From positions 62,001-126,000 of the forward strand of contig NZ_BSOT01000019.1 of the NCBI RefSeq assembly GCF_030160655.1: a DNA stretch of 64,000 nt, written 5' to 3'. The notes beneath the pieces were generated by a model. It did not search any database, was not told the origin of the DNA, and saw only the letters and a program-made list of their open reading frames with translations. A program made the position numbers and the translations under genes. This document shows, in pieces, positions 8,621 to 17,891 of this stretch; the stretch's first letter is position 1, and every line of letters begins with the position of its first letter. Source of the stretch: Agaribacter marinus. GTDB taxonomy: Bacteria > Pseudomonadota > Gammaproteobacteria > Enterobacterales > Alteromonadaceae.

Positions 8621-9163
8621 TTATGATTTGGGAGATATTAGTTTTGCCGGTACGCCGACAAGCACACCGTTTTCAACTGAGCTTGATTTATTTACAACCG
8701 CATTGGCTCCAATTTTTGTTCCATTCGCTATTTTTATTTTACCGTAGAGCTTAGCTCCGGGCGCTATATAACATTCATCTCCGAGTTCGGGAACATCATT
8801 ACTATTATCGTAACTAGCGCCAACATTTACGCCGACGTGAATCTTACAATTTTTTCCTATTTTTGCTTTCGGATTAATTACTATATTTCCGTAATGCGGT
8901 AAGCACAGTCCAGGGCCGATTGTATTTATTGGAATGCTAAAACCTAATTTTTTGCTTATACGTTTGAATCTAACTAAATAAAAAAATTTAAAGATTTTCT
9001 GGGTAATGCCAGTTTTAGAATTTGTATAAAACTCAAGCTTCCTTAGCATTCTATGAAATCGCCACATATCACTGGTAAAGTAATCGAAGGCTCTGGTTCG
9101 AAAACCGCTTTTCGAAATATCGCTTTGTAAATAGTAATCTAAATCTGCTCTGTTTTTTATCAT
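8621..9163 (-). CDS. Left-handed beta-helix acetyltransferase (serine acetyltransferase-like)
   Basis: 180 residues. The C-terminal two thirds show hexapeptide-repeat periodicity (for example INPKAKIGKNCKIHVGVNVG and GAKLYGKIKIANGTKIGANAVV) ending in VLVGVPAKLI, the usual end of this fold. LPHYGNIVIN corresponds to the catalytic His region of serine acetyltransferases. The protein is much shorter than CysE (about 273 residues) and lacks its N-terminal helical domain; short relatives in polysaccharide loci are usually sugar O- or N-acetyltransferases. Its neighbours are MurA-like, GT2, Wzx and sulfotransferase genes, all on the same strand, so a sugar or lipid-linked intermediate is the likely acceptor. 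A true serine acetyltransferase activity is possible but less likely. Confidence 0.85.
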   Translation of the reverse strand: MIKNRADLDYYLQSDISKSGFRTRAFDYFTSDMWRFHRMLRKLEFYTNSKTGITQKIFKFFYLVRFKRISKKLGFSIPINTIGPGLCLPHYGNIVINPKAKIGKNCKIHVGVNVGASYDNSNDVPELGDECYIAPGAKLYGKIKIANGTKIGANAVVNKSSSVENGVLVGVPAKLISPKS

Positions 9164-9268
9164 TTATTTTTGTTGCCGTATATTTACGTTATTAACTGCT
9201 CGATCGACATCGATGTCATCGATAAATATATTTTTATATATATCAAATCGATATCTCTATGTTAAAAT

Positions 9269-10171
9269 TTACTCTGTTTTTTTGTCAGAAGCTTTAAAAT
9301 GGTTAATTTTATTCTGAAGCCTCTCAAGTTTATCTCGAACCAAGCTTTTAACAACGCTTAAATAGCCCATTTCTTTACATACTTTTAATGTATAAGTTAA
9401 CCAATTGTTGCGTTCAAATACGCTCTCTAAATAATAATTTGTCATCCTCTTCTTAAATGCGTTTTCGCCAATCAACTCTCGATTCTTGTATGTAGCTAAG
9501 CATTTTTTCTGTATTTCCAAGAACGACATTTGTGAAAAGCCGGTAGTCATTCGCTGAAAATGCCCTGTATTATATATAATTAGAGGTTCTTGGATAGAAT
9601 ATATATCACCATATTCAAACAACCGTAAGTAAAAATCCCAGTCCTCAGAATGAGGTAGTGTGTCATCAAATCTCACTTTTTCGGCAAACTTTAAACGGGT
9701 CAATAGTTTACTTGGGGGGCCAATCCAGTTTCGAACCAAAATGTTATCCTTGGTAAACACGCGAATGTTGCGGTCTAAAATTTGCCCGTTTCCAGACATA
9801 ACGTGAGAAGAGGAGCACGCTACATATGTTTTATTCTCAAGCAAGACTTTTAATTGTAGTTCCAGCTTATGCGGCAGCCAGATATCATCATCGTCAAGAA
9901 ATGCTACAAACTCAGCTGAAGCTAGTTCGATTCCTTGATTTCGACTAGCAGATAGACCTTTGTTCTGTTCATTTCTAAAATACTTAAAGCGCTCGTCACC
10001 TGCATACTTTTCGACAACAACTTGGTAATCTTTTTGAGAGCAGTCGTCGACTAATATCAGTTCAATATTGTCATGCGTTTGCCCGAGCACACTATCAATT
10101 GCTTCGCCTACCAATTCAGGGCGATTGTAAGTAGTGATAATACAGCTCACTTTGTGCGCTTTGTTGGTCAT
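9269..10171 (-). CDS. Glycosyltransferase family 2
   Basis: 300 residues. The GT-A motifs are clear: SCIITTYNRPELV near the N-terminus, ELILVDDCSQKDY (donor binding) and FLDDDDIWLPHKLE with the DXD metal site around residues 92-96. HSEDWDFYLRLFEYG carries the ED/WDxxLR acceptor motif. The C-terminal 80 residues are basic and hydrophobic, probably a peripheral membrane anchor. It lies between the acetyltransferase and the Wzx flippase on the minus strand. Sugar specificity cannot be read from the sequence. The upstream gap to wzx is 65 bp. Confidence 0.9.
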   Translation of the reverse strand: MTNKAHKVSCIITTYNRPELVGEAIDSVLGQTHDNIELILVDDCSQKDYQVVVEKYAGDERFKYFRNEQNKGLSASRNQGIELASAEFVAFLDDDDIWLPHKLELQLKVLLENKTYVACSSSHVMSGNGQILDRNIRVFTKDNILVRNWIGPPSKLLTRLKFAEKVRFDDTLPHSEDWDFYLRLFEYGDIYSIQEPLIIYNTGHFQRMTTGFSQMSFLEIQKKCLATYKNRELIGENAFKKRMTNYYLESVFERNNWLTYTLKVCKEMGYLSVVKSLVRDKLERLQNKINHFKASDKKTE

Positions 10172-10236
10172 AAAACATCCTAACTTTATATTATATTATA
10201 TTACTCGTAAATATCACTTTCTATTTAACATCGCGT

Positions 10237-11664
10237 TTATTTTCTGGAGAGAAAACCCTTAAAGTTGCTAACAAACCTCCGTTCAACTATTGATAGCAGA
10301 GTTAAATAACTCATAACAGCGATGATAATTTGGTATACAATAAGTTCGGGTAAACTGACAACGCCGACAAGATACTGTTTGGCTACTAATAAAACGATAA
10401 CCATAAACGCCGTACATAAACTCGGTTTCAAAAACGACACCATTAATGTTGAAAAGCTCACTTGAGAGACATTTGTCGTAACCTTAAAGTTTACAATACA
10501 TACAATGAATAGGCGCAGCATAAGTCCAATCACGAATGAGAATAAGCCAAAGTATTTGTACAATAGCATGTAAGCGACTAACGCAATCCCGCTACCAACA
10601 ATCTCACCAATCATACCTTTGATTGTTTTCTTTACGGCAACTAAGTAGCTAGGAAGAAATATGAAGTAAAAACTAGCAGCAACAACTAATGATATATACC
10701 CTAATAACGGGTATGCCTTCTCCCACTTTTCTCCAAAAATAAGCGACACCAACTCTGGACCGACTATACCAAATCCAGCAAACAGCGGCATAATAAAAAA
10801 TAATGCTAAGCGAGTGGCATCCACAAAAAAAGTATCGATGTCTTGGTTATTATTTTTTCTGTTTGCGAATACTGGTTGCGCGTAATTAACTATTGCGCCA
10901 AGTATGGCATCTCTCGGCAAATAAACGAGCCTATTAGCGAAATTGTAAATACCTACGGCGGCAGCGCCTAACGTTGCCTCAATGGCAATAATGATTCCAT
11001 TGCCAAAAAATTTGAAAGAGAATGCTTTTCCACTTACTGGCAAGCCTACTCGTAGTAAATCGTATGCCAATGTTTTGTCAAACACTAAGGGGAGTCTTAG
11101 GGGGTGTGCAACAAATAGCATTAGACTGGACACTGCAGACATAATAAATGCTTGTGCGACAATGGCCAATGAGCCAAAGCCTTGAAATGCGAGAAAAATG
11201 GCGCCGCTCATGCCTATTACTTTGCCGATTAATGTGCGCTTAGCTAAGGACTTAAAATTGCCAGACTTACGTAGCGTAGCAATATGAATACGAGTACTAA
11301 TTTGCACGGGCAAATAAACGGCCGCGATAAACAACGTGAGTGTAAGCGTTGGGTCATTAAGATAGTGGTGTAAGCTAAAGAAAAGTATAGGAGCGGTAAG
11401 AGCGCAAATCAACATTGAACTCCAAAATACTGTACCGCAAAGCCTATCGTTAATTTTTTTAAAACTGATTAACGCACTATCAAGCACAGAGCTATAGAAA
11501 AACGATAATAATTCGAATATGCTCAGTATAAATATACCAATACCCAGTTCCGTTGGAGTAAGTAATTTAGCGAATACTAAAAATGAGATCACGGAAAGAA
11601 AAACAACACCAAATTTTTCTGTAAAAACCCAAAATAGTTTAAATAGACGACCTTTTGCAGCCAC
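10237..11664 (-). CDS. wzx: Wzx-type oligosaccharide flippase (MATE/PST superfamily)
   Basis: 475 residues, about 12-14 hydrophobic segments over the full length, with the usual N-terminal start of polysaccharide transporters (LFKLFWVFTEKFGVVFLSV) and the central YNFANRLVYLPRDAILGAI stretch characteristic of the PST family. Role known for the family: translocation of the undecaprenyl-linked repeat unit across the inner membrane. The start is a GTG at 11664 with AAGG about 10 bases upstream. With the Wzy-like protein at 3807-5075 it defines a Wzx/Wzy-dependent pathway; the matching Wza/Wzc export genes are not in the window. Confidence 0.9.
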   Translation of the reverse strand: MAAKGRLFKLFWVFTEKFGVVFLSVISFLVFAKLLTPTELGIGIFILSIFELLSFFYSSVLDSALISFKKINDRLCGTVFWSSMLICALTAPILFFSLHHYLNDPTLTLTLFIAAVYLPVQISTRIHIATLRKSGNFKSLAKRTLIGKVIGMSGAIFLAFQGFGSLAIVAQAFIMSAVSSLMLFVAHPLRLPLVFDKTLAYDLLRVGLPVSGKAFSFKFFGNGIIIAIEATLGAAAVGIYNFANRLVYLPRDAILGAIVNYAQPVFANRKNNNQDIDTFFVDATRLALFFIMPLFAGFGIVGPELVSLIFGEKWEKAYPLLGYISLVVAASFYFIFLPSYLVAVKKTIKGMIGEIVGSGIALVAYMLLYKYFGLFSFVIGLMLRLFIVCIVNFKVTTNVSQVSFSTLMVSFLKPSLCTAFMVIVLLVAKQYLVGVVSLPELIVYQIIIAVMSYLTLLSIVERRFVSNFKGFLSRK

Positions 11665-11695
11665 TAATGCTAGCCTTGTTAATGTGAGTTAAAAG

Positions 11696-11721
11696 AAACT
11701 ACAAATTTTATTTTGTAGTTT
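11696..11721 (-). terminator. AT-rich hairpin downstream of the sulfotransferase gene
   Basis: A 10-bp inverted repeat (AAACTACAAA at 11696-11705 and TTTGTAGTTT at 11712-11721) with a 6-base loop sits in the gap after the sulfotransferase gene. On the minus strand it is followed by CTTTTAAC. It could be a weak terminator that separates the sulfotransferase gene from wzx. Confidence 0.4.
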
Positions 11722-11827
11722 TGAAAGAGTATTCTAATTTTATTACGATTAAATTGCACGCAAACAACAAAACATAGGGTATTTACACTTCAAAATGCCG
11801 GAAGATGCCTTAATACTGGTAAAATTA

Positions 11828-12532
11828 TTATTCTACGGTAAGCGACGAGTGCTCATTAAAATTATAGCCAAATAGCTGTATTTCTTTCGCATAATAAGTA
11901 TCGATAATGTTTTTCGCTACTTTACTCATAATAAGATCCTGATTTTTCGTCGACCCATGCGTTTCCTGAGGTAAATCATGGGTATCAAGTTTCAATACCT
12001 TGCTAATATGCATAAAATCTGGTTCTAACGTCTCGAATTTCGCAACAAAGTCCATTTGAATGTTGCCATGATAATCCTGTAGCCAAAACAATTGAGACTT
12101 TAAATACCCTTTGCCTACATTTTGCTGCATAAATTGTTCGAAGGTAAGTTCACTTGGAATGCCGTAGTTTTTTTGATGCTCAGGATCACGGATAACATTC
12201 ATGTACCAAGAAAAAGCTCTGTCCCAGGGGTTTCTCACTACGGTAAATTTAAAATACTCTGCTAGTTGGCGTTTAGTTACCGAAAGGTTGTTATAAGGGT
12301 TTTTGTGCGGTTTAAGCTTGTGTCGAATAGTCTTCACAACTTCTTTTGTGTTTTCTTTATTCGATAAGCAAATTGGCAGATTGCTTGCCAGAGGCTGCAT
12401 CATACGATAGGTACGATGATCTTGTCTGCCTCGACCGTTATACTGTTGGAAATGACCCAATTTTTTTTCAATACTTGTGCCAGCACATTTAGGTATGTGG
12501 ACAAAAACACACTTGTGAATATGTGAGATCAA
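11828..12532 (-). CDS. Sulfotransferase family 2-like protein (carbohydrate sulfotransferase)
   Basis: 234 residues. The 5'-phosphosulfate-binding loop appears as FVHIPKCAGTSIEKK (residues about 9-23) and the 3'-phosphate-binding region as VVRNPWDRAFSWYM (about 116-129), the two PAPS-binding motifs of chondroitin/heparan-type sulfotransferases. It should transfer sulfate from PAPS to a hydroxyl of a sugar, making the polysaccharide sulfated. It is at the upstream end of a minus-strand block that also holds wzx, a GT2 and the acetyltransferase. The start is a TTG at 12532 (no ATG or GTG lies before the first motif), preceded by AGGTAA. The sulfate acceptor is unknown. PAPS synthesis genes are not seen here. 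Confidence 0.85.
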   Translation of the reverse strand: MISHIHKCVFVHIPKCAGTSIEKKLGHFQQYNGRGRQDHRTYRMMQPLASNLPICLSNKENTKEVVKTIRHKLKPHKNPYNNLSVTKRQLAEYFKFTVVRNPWDRAFSWYMNVIRDPEHQKNYGIPSELTFEQFMQQNVGKGYLKSQLFWLQDYHGNIQMDFVAKFETLEPDFMHISKVLKLDTHDLPQETHGSTKNQDLIMSKVAKNIIDTYYAKEIQLFGYNFNEHSSLTVE

Positions 12533-12734
12533 AAAGTTACCTGTATCTTGATAAGGAATTAATAATATTCATACTTAAAGTGCGTGATAATACATAAAAT
12601 ATATCGATTTCCAATTAGAAGATTTGAAAATGTATAATTTTTTTTGTTTTCTCTAAAAATCGTTGCAAATTAGAGACATAAACGAGATTTTTATTGATTC
12701 GATTTGTATGTAAGCGAAAAAAATATGACACTAA

Positions 12735-12947
12735 AGGAAACGAGGATCATTATCCTCTCGAATTTCGTGGGGATGTAAGTTGATTTCATTTTCTGGAAAC
12801 ATAATGGGATGGGTATTGGGAAAAATCTTTGGTGTATTTGGACATACCTTTGTGAGGCTGAGGGACTGCTATATTCTCAAATACAGCACAACGATCCGCA
12901 AACAACTTGGCAACGTTTCCTCAAGCCGGTTAGTGCGAATATTTTAG
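12735..12947 (+). pseudogene. Possible truncated open frame in the 12533-12968 gap (acetyltransferase-like N-terminus?)
   Basis: The 436-bp gap between the divergent sulfotransferase and beta-helix genes holds one short open frame (possible starts TTG 12780 or ATG 12804, stop 12947). From the ATG it encodes 47 residues beginning MGWVLGKIFGVFGHTFVR, hydrophobic then basic, which vaguely recalls the N-terminus of short sugar acetyltransferases. It has no continuation in other frames that I can recognise. Alternatively it is a leader peptide or chance. The rest of the gap holds the promoters of the two divergent genes and a small inverted repeat (GAGGAT/ATCCTC, 12742-12757). Confidence 0.22.
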
Positions 12948-12968
12948 TAAACTTCCTCGGGATTTATT

Positions 12969-15524
12969 ATGTCTATTTTTTTCCACGAAAATACAAGAAC
13001 GGCAAGAGCGGTATCTTTATTGTTATTTCTCTTTATTCTTAGTTCATGTGTAAACTTTTCTACTAAACACGATGTTACTCGCACTAGCTCTCAGCTAGGT
13101 GAAGAATTACAAAAATTGTTATTGACGACGGGTAGTACCGTTATCTCTGATAACTCAGTGTTAGCCAATTTTAATAGTTACCCAAATGCCAAGATAAAGG
13201 ATTTTGTGTTAGCAAACGAGAATTTGGTGTCTGCACTTTTATTGCGACGTGCAAAAACTAACAGTCTGTCTATAGCACTTGAGCAGCTTACAAAGTTTGA
13301 TGATGAGGAAGATACTACGCTGGTAGTGAGCGCTTTATTACTCTTTCCAGACGAACAGCAACATTTACTTCGTAGCCTTAAACAGTCTAACGTATACACC
13401 GACGAAATACTGAACGATGCAGTGCTCTATAGTGCGCTAGATCCTTCTCTTCTCTTTGAAAAAACGGCAAGTAACGGCGGTAGTGAGTACAGAATTACGC
13501 CACTGATCAATTCTGTCAGTGTATCTCTTTATACATATGAGTCTGGCGTCTACAATCAGGTGTATTTTAGAAAAGTAGGTACGCCAGAGTGGCAAGACGC
13601 AAGAAGTCTTGAATGGGATGCAATATCTAACGCAATGACGGGCTCCATAATACACTTGGAGGGAGATACTGATTATGAGGTTAAAGTATTTGTTGAACAA
13701 GGCAGTAATGAATACACACACCTATATGGCTTTTCGACGCGTCCCAACTATCCTAGTGTAAGTAACAGTACTATTTATTTAAGGGATATATATTCCGGCG
13801 GCTCAATTGATTTGAGCGAATATATTGACGCGGGTACACCGGATGCTTGGGTTAGGGTCGATGGGACTGATGTTGAAATTATTGGTGACCAAGAAAATAA
13901 TTTTGCGCTGTCTTTAGGTGACCTTAGCCATATCGTATTGGAAAATATAAACATCACAAACGCAAAAATATACGGCATATATGCACGCCAAGCACACCAT
14001 GTATGGATAAATAACTGTGAGATACAAGGGTACGGTCGCACTGCAGGCGATGTAAGAGATGGGGTATCATATATAGATGCGGACGCGACTCGTCCAATCA
14101 ATTATGATTCGGGCATATATCTTCGCGAAACCGGCGTGGTTACGGTAGAAAACTGCGAAATTCATTCACCAAATATTGCAGCAAATCATTGGGGCCACGG
14201 GCATCCCTATGGCGCCAATGCAATGCTAGTGACAGCCAACCATAGCAATCCAGAGTATCAAGGGCAGTATATTGTCCGAAATAATAAATTTTATGGTAGC
14301 GATGATGTAAGATTCAATGATGTTATCGAGAGCCGTTTGAATTTAAGACGCCACGGTGGGTTTATAAGAGACTCTGCTATTCATGATAATTATTTGGCTT
14401 TTGCGAACGACGATATTATTGAACTAGACGGTGGGCAGCATAATGTACTCGTTTATAACAATAGAATCACGCAGGGATACAATGGAATCAGCATTGCACC
14501 TAACATGCATGGGCCTAATTTTATTTTCAATAATTACATCTACGATTTAGGCGATCAACGAAACTATGAGTGGGCTGCGCTGAAGATGGGGGGAATAGTG
14601 TCAGCGCCTGGAGGAGTAACAAATTTCTTTTACAATATCGTCCATACTGACGGAAACGGCATTGCGGCAGGGCGTGTACGAAATGATAGTACTTTTTGGG
14701 TGAACTCTAGAAACAACTTGTTTTTACTAAATCAGTATTCCGACGGCAAGCGAGGCTACCCCTATCTTGATACTGAGAACTATTTCCTCAATGAATTCAA
14801 AAATGACATTGTGTTCAATCTACGTAAAGTACGACCTGAATTATATGCTTTAAATGCGTCAGATATATTGTTACATGAAGACTCTTACGACATGGAGTTT
14901 ATTTATTCAGCAATAAATTCTGCGACAGTGTTTTCTCGCATTTCTTTTGAAAATAATATAAAAAACTTTGGTGTCACACCCAATGCTACTGATCCCGTTG
15001 GAGACCAAGACGATAAAACCAATTTGATCGATTTACATGAAACGTTGCTTTCTTCTTTTTCGAACCAAAATAAAGATAACGGGTTTTATGTGCATTCTGA
15101 AAGCAGTATTGAGTTAGAGGGCAACACTTGGGTTACACTGCCTGTTGACCCTAGTCAGATCAATGATAATACTGAGTTTTACTACCAACTTACAATTGAG
15201 GGTGAAATGCCTGAAATTGTAGGGTTTGCTTTTGAAAACGACAATACACTCTCGTCAGACCGAACTGTAAAACTTGCGGGCACTCAATCTTACGGTATAG
15301 CAATTGGTGAGCATGCGTCTAAAACGATTTCTGGCAGTATAAGGATTAGTGACCTTATCGATGGTAAAGTTGATAGAATTGTTTTTATTCTTGACAATGA
15401 CTCTCGTCGAGATTCAAAAGTTACTTTTGCTGACCTTAGTATTGAGGTCGACGTAACAAATGTGTTTAACGCGTTATCCGATAATCAAACTACAGATTTA
15501 CAGGTAATCGGACTGACACAATAA
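12969..15524 (+). CDS. Secreted lipoprotein with FN3-like and right-handed parallel beta-helix domains
   Basis: 851 residues. A lipoprotein signal is visible, with the hydrophobic stretch at 15-26 and the lipobox ending at Cys27 (LSSC). After a helical region, residues about 175-260 look like a fibronectin III-type sandwich (VYFRKVGTPEWQDA, GDTDYEVKVF). Residues about 270-600 are rich in short N-containing strands (LENINITNAKIYGIYAR, VWINNCEIQGYG, VENCEIHS, VYNNRITQGYNGISI), the pattern of a parallel beta-helix as found in polysaccharide lyases and C5-epimerases. The C-terminal 200 residues resemble a beta-sandwich. It sits in front of wecG and a GT4 on the same strand, so it may trim, modify or bind the exopolysaccharide at the cell surface. 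No catalytic residues can be named. Confidence 0.75.
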   Translation: MSIFFHENTRTARAVSLLLFLFILSSCVNFSTKHDVTRTSSQLGEELQKLLLTTGSTVISDNSVLANFNSYPNAKIKDFVLANENLVSALLLRRAKTNSLSIALEQLTKFDDEEDTTLVVSALLLFPDEQQHLLRSLKQSNVYTDEILNDAVLYSALDPSLLFEKTASNGGSEYRITPLINSVSVSLYTYESGVYNQVYFRKVGTPEWQDARSLEWDAISNAMTGSIIHLEGDTDYEVKVFVEQGSNEYTHLYGFSTRPNYPSVSNSTIYLRDIYSGGSIDLSEYIDAGTPDAWVRVDGTDVEIIGDQENNFALSLGDLSHIVLENINITNAKIYGIYARQAHHVWINNCEIQGYGRTAGDVRDGVSYIDADATRPINYDSGIYLRETGVVTVENCEIHSPNIAANHWGHGHPYGANAMLVTANHSNPEYQGQYIVRNNKFYGSDDVRFNDVIESRLNLRRHGGFIRDSAIHDNYLAFANDDIIELDGGQHNVLVYNNRITQGYNGISIAPNMHGPNFIFNNYIYDLGDQRNYEWAALKMGGIVSAPGGVTNFFYNIVHTDGNGIAAGRVRNDSTFWVNSRNNLFLLNQYSDGKRGYPYLDTENYFLNEFKNDIVFNLRKVRPELYALNASDILLHEDSYDMEFIYSAINSATVFSRISFENNIKNFGVTPNATDPVGDQDDKTNLIDLHETLLSSFSNQNKDNGFYVHSESSIELEGNTWVTLPVDPSQINDNTEFYYQLTIEGEMPEIVGFAFENDNTLSSDRTVKLAGTQSYGIAIGEHASKTISGSIRISDLIDGKVDRIVFILDNDSRRDSKVTFADLSIEVDVTNVFNALSDNQTTDLQVIGLTQ

Positions 15525-15747
15525 AACTTTGCGCTATCAAAAAACGCTTTTTTGCCCAACGTGAAAGGGGGAATTGAGTTGACCATTTTAGTCATGGATA
15601 TAATTTTAATATAGGTGCTGAAATTAACACCAAAAATAACATCAGAAATTACACGAGAATTGGTATAAATTGTTTCCAATATTCTGGTAGACTTTAAGGT
15701 AATGATATTTCGAGTTTCGTCTATTTGTATGTTAGGAAGAATTCACG

Positions 15748-16515
15748 ATGGATGTAGATGATATAGAGTCAGTGAATGTTGGTGGATTGAAGACTGCCTG
15801 CATATCGAGAAAGCAATTAGTTGAGATAATACAGGGTGTGGCTGATGGTTATGACAGAAGTTCAGGAAATTCCAAACCGTTCGTAATTTTTGATTCAAAT
15901 GGGCACGGTGTATCTCTAGCGAATGCTGATTCATCCTTTATGAATGCACTTTCACAGGCAGACTTAATACATGCTGATGGACAAAGTATCGTGAGCATGA
16001 GCAAATGGATCGATGGGCCAAATATTCCTGAACGGTCGGCAACTACGGATACAATTCATGACATCCCAATGTTTAATTCAAGAGTCATGAGGCATTATCT
16101 TTTAGGGGGAAAAGAAACCGTTGTAAATGAATGCGCAAAAATTTTGAGCGAGAAATACGATAATTTTTTGGTTGCGGGTAAGCACAATGGTTTTTTTGAT
16201 AGGAGTAATTGTGAAAGCGTTATTCAGGAAATTAATGAATCAAATACTGATGTATTATGGGTTGGTTTGGGTAAGCCTCTCGAGCAAAAATGGATTATTG
16301 AGAACAAATCAAAGCTCAATGTACCTGTAATTATTACATGTGGCGGTTGCTATAACTATATTACAGGCGACTACTCTAGGGCACCTGAATGGTTGCAAAA
16401 CTTAGGACTTGAATGGTTACACAGAGCATTAACAGAACCTAGAAAATTTTTATGGCGTTACATCACTACTAATCCCCATAGTATTTATTGTGTACTTAAG
16501 CACAAATCTAGATAG
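15748..16515 (+). CDS. WecG/TagA/CpsF family glycosyltransferase (GT26)
   Basis: 255 residues, the standard family length. Family signatures: LIHADGQSIV with the conserved Asp, ERSATTD, HYLLGGKE, VLWVGLGKPLEQKWI, and the C-terminal NYITGDYSRAPEWLQNLGLEWLHRALTEPRKFLWRY region cut short here as GDYSRAPEW and LEWLHRALTEP. Enzymes of this family move ManNAc or ManNAcA from UDP to an undecaprenyl-linked acceptor at the membrane, usually as the second sugar. The GT4 gene follows after 5 bp, so the two are co-transcribed. A decayed relative of this gene lies at the other end of the cluster (2200-2480). Confidence 0.9.
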   Translation: MDVDDIESVNVGGLKTACISRKQLVEIIQGVADGYDRSSGNSKPFVIFDSNGHGVSLANADSSFMNALSQADLIHADGQSIVSMSKWIDGPNIPERSATTDTIHDIPMFNSRVMRHYLLGGKETVVNECAKILSEKYDNFLVAGKHNGFFDRSNCESVIQEINESNTDVLWVGLGKPLEQKWIIENKSKLNVPVIITCGGCYNYITGDYSRAPEWLQNLGLEWLHRALTEPRKFLWRYITTNPHSIYCVLKHKSR

Positions 16516-16520
16516 CTCCT

Positions 16521-17597
16521 ATGAAAAAAGTACTTTTTTTACACAAAGATTTTATTAAAGGTGGTGGGATTGAAAGGGTTCATCAAAATTTATCTATTGC
16601 GCTAGATGGTATTGGCGTCAAGAGTTTGTTTTTTGTCCTCCAGGGTTATGGTGATAGCCTAGAAGGATTTGATGCATTGAGTTCCCACCGAGAAGCGTTT
16701 CGGCCGGAAAAAGACTGTAATAGATTCAATAAATTAATTACGTTGACGAAATTCTGTAAACAAAACCAAGTTACTTCCATTATATCTGCTACTGAAACTG
16801 CAAATATATATGCATGTATGCTGAAGATTGTAATGCCAAGTATAAACGTGATTTATACTAGGCACTGTGCTTTTGATGTAAGTGATCAAAAATTGTCTCC
16901 ATTTACAATTAGACTGTTATATAACGTTTTTGCGTTAAACGGAAAGATTGTTGGTGTGTCTAAGGCTCTGTGCAAGGATATACAGACATCTCTTTTGTTT
17001 GCTAGAAAATCTAATGTCAATTTTATTCCAAACGCAGTTGTTTCCATAGACATACTAAAGAGCTCGGAAAATAACACTGATGGCTGGCGGTTTTCAAATT
17101 ACTTCATAGCAATAGGTCGACTAGTAGAACAGAAGGGCTTCGATATGTTAATCGACGCTTATGCGCTCTCCAAAAAGAAAGACCCAACTCTACCTAAATT
17201 GGTAATTGTTGGTGACGGAGTAGACCGCAAAATGCTAGAGAGTAAAATAACAACAAAAAATTTAGAGCACTCTATTTTTTTGGCGGGTTATACAATAAAT
17301 CCATATTTTGCATTGAGTAATGCTGAGGCTTTCATTTTATCTTCTCGACACGAGGGAATGCCTACAGTACTTGTTGAATCTTTAGCGTTGAATACTCCAG
17401 TTATAGCGTTTGATTGTCCAACTGGGCCAGGCGAATTAATTAATCCGAAAAATGGTTTGCTAGTAGATAATGCGAACGTGGGTGCTCTCAGTGAGGCAAT
17501 TACGAATTGGTCTTCGTTGCCCAATAAAAATCTAGCTGAAAGCGTTGAGCATTTCCACTTTTCAGTAGTGGCTAATAACTACTCGACCCTGCTTTAG
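16521..17597 (+). CDS. Glycosyltransferase family 4
   Basis: 358 residues. N-terminal KGGGIERVHQNLS is the acceptor-side glycine-rich loop; AIGRLVEQKGFDMLIDAY is the interdomain motif; RHEGMPTVLVE is the EX7E donor site; AFDCPTGPGELI follows it. The protein is close in layout to the GT4 at 2668-3780 (both have GGG-E near the start and the FDCP stretch after EX7E), so they probably act on related sugars. It follows the WecG-type gene by 5 bp. A 241-bp stretch without features and then a hairpin separate it from the convergent secreted-protein gene. Confidence 0.9.
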   Translation: MKKVLFLHKDFIKGGGIERVHQNLSIALDGIGVKSLFFVLQGYGDSLEGFDALSSHREAFRPEKDCNRFNKLITLTKFCKQNQVTSIISATETANIYACMLKIVMPSINVIYTRHCAFDVSDQKLSPFTIRLLYNVFALNGKIVGVSKALCKDIQTSLLFARKSNVNFIPNAVVSIDILKSSENNTDGWRFSNYFIAIGRLVEQKGFDMLIDAYALSKKKDPTLPKLVIVGDGVDRKMLESKITTKNLEHSIFLAGYTINPYFALSNAEAFILSSRHEGMPTVLVESLALNTPVIAFDCPTGPGELINPKNGLLVDNANVGALSEAITNWSSLPNKNLAESVEHFHFSVVANNYSTLL

Positions 17598-17838
17598 GAG
17601 TTTATACAGCTTTGGCTAAAATCTCTTTTGCCTCATTTTACAGTGTTTCATTAGTGGGTTTTTGTTACTGAGTTGAATAAGCTTACTATCAGTCACGCGT
17701 TGTATCTCTAATATCGCTGCAATCTTTTCATTCACATACCAGAAAAAAGCTAAGTGGGATTCCCAGACGTTTCCAACTTAGTTTGCGAATACGTGTTTAC
17801 TAGACGTTTATCCATGGCTAAGAACATAACATTAACAA

Positions 17839-17870
17839 AAAAAGCGCTTCATGATTTAGAAGCGCTTTTT
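17839..17870. terminator. Bidirectional intrinsic terminator
   Basis: A perfect 12-bp inverted repeat (17839-17850 and 17859-17870; core GCGCTTC/GAAGCGC) with an 8-base loop and an A run before and a T run after it. It lies between convergent genes ending at 17597 (plus) and 17892 (minus), so it can stop transcription from both sides. Confidence 0.85.
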
Positions 17871-17891
17871 GTCGAAGAAACACTGTTTAGA

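Noticed and set aside
9206-9217. 12-bp palindrome GACATCGATGTC upstream of the acetyltransferase gene
   Set aside because: It is symmetrical but short, and with no second copy or known regulator it cannot be called an operator.
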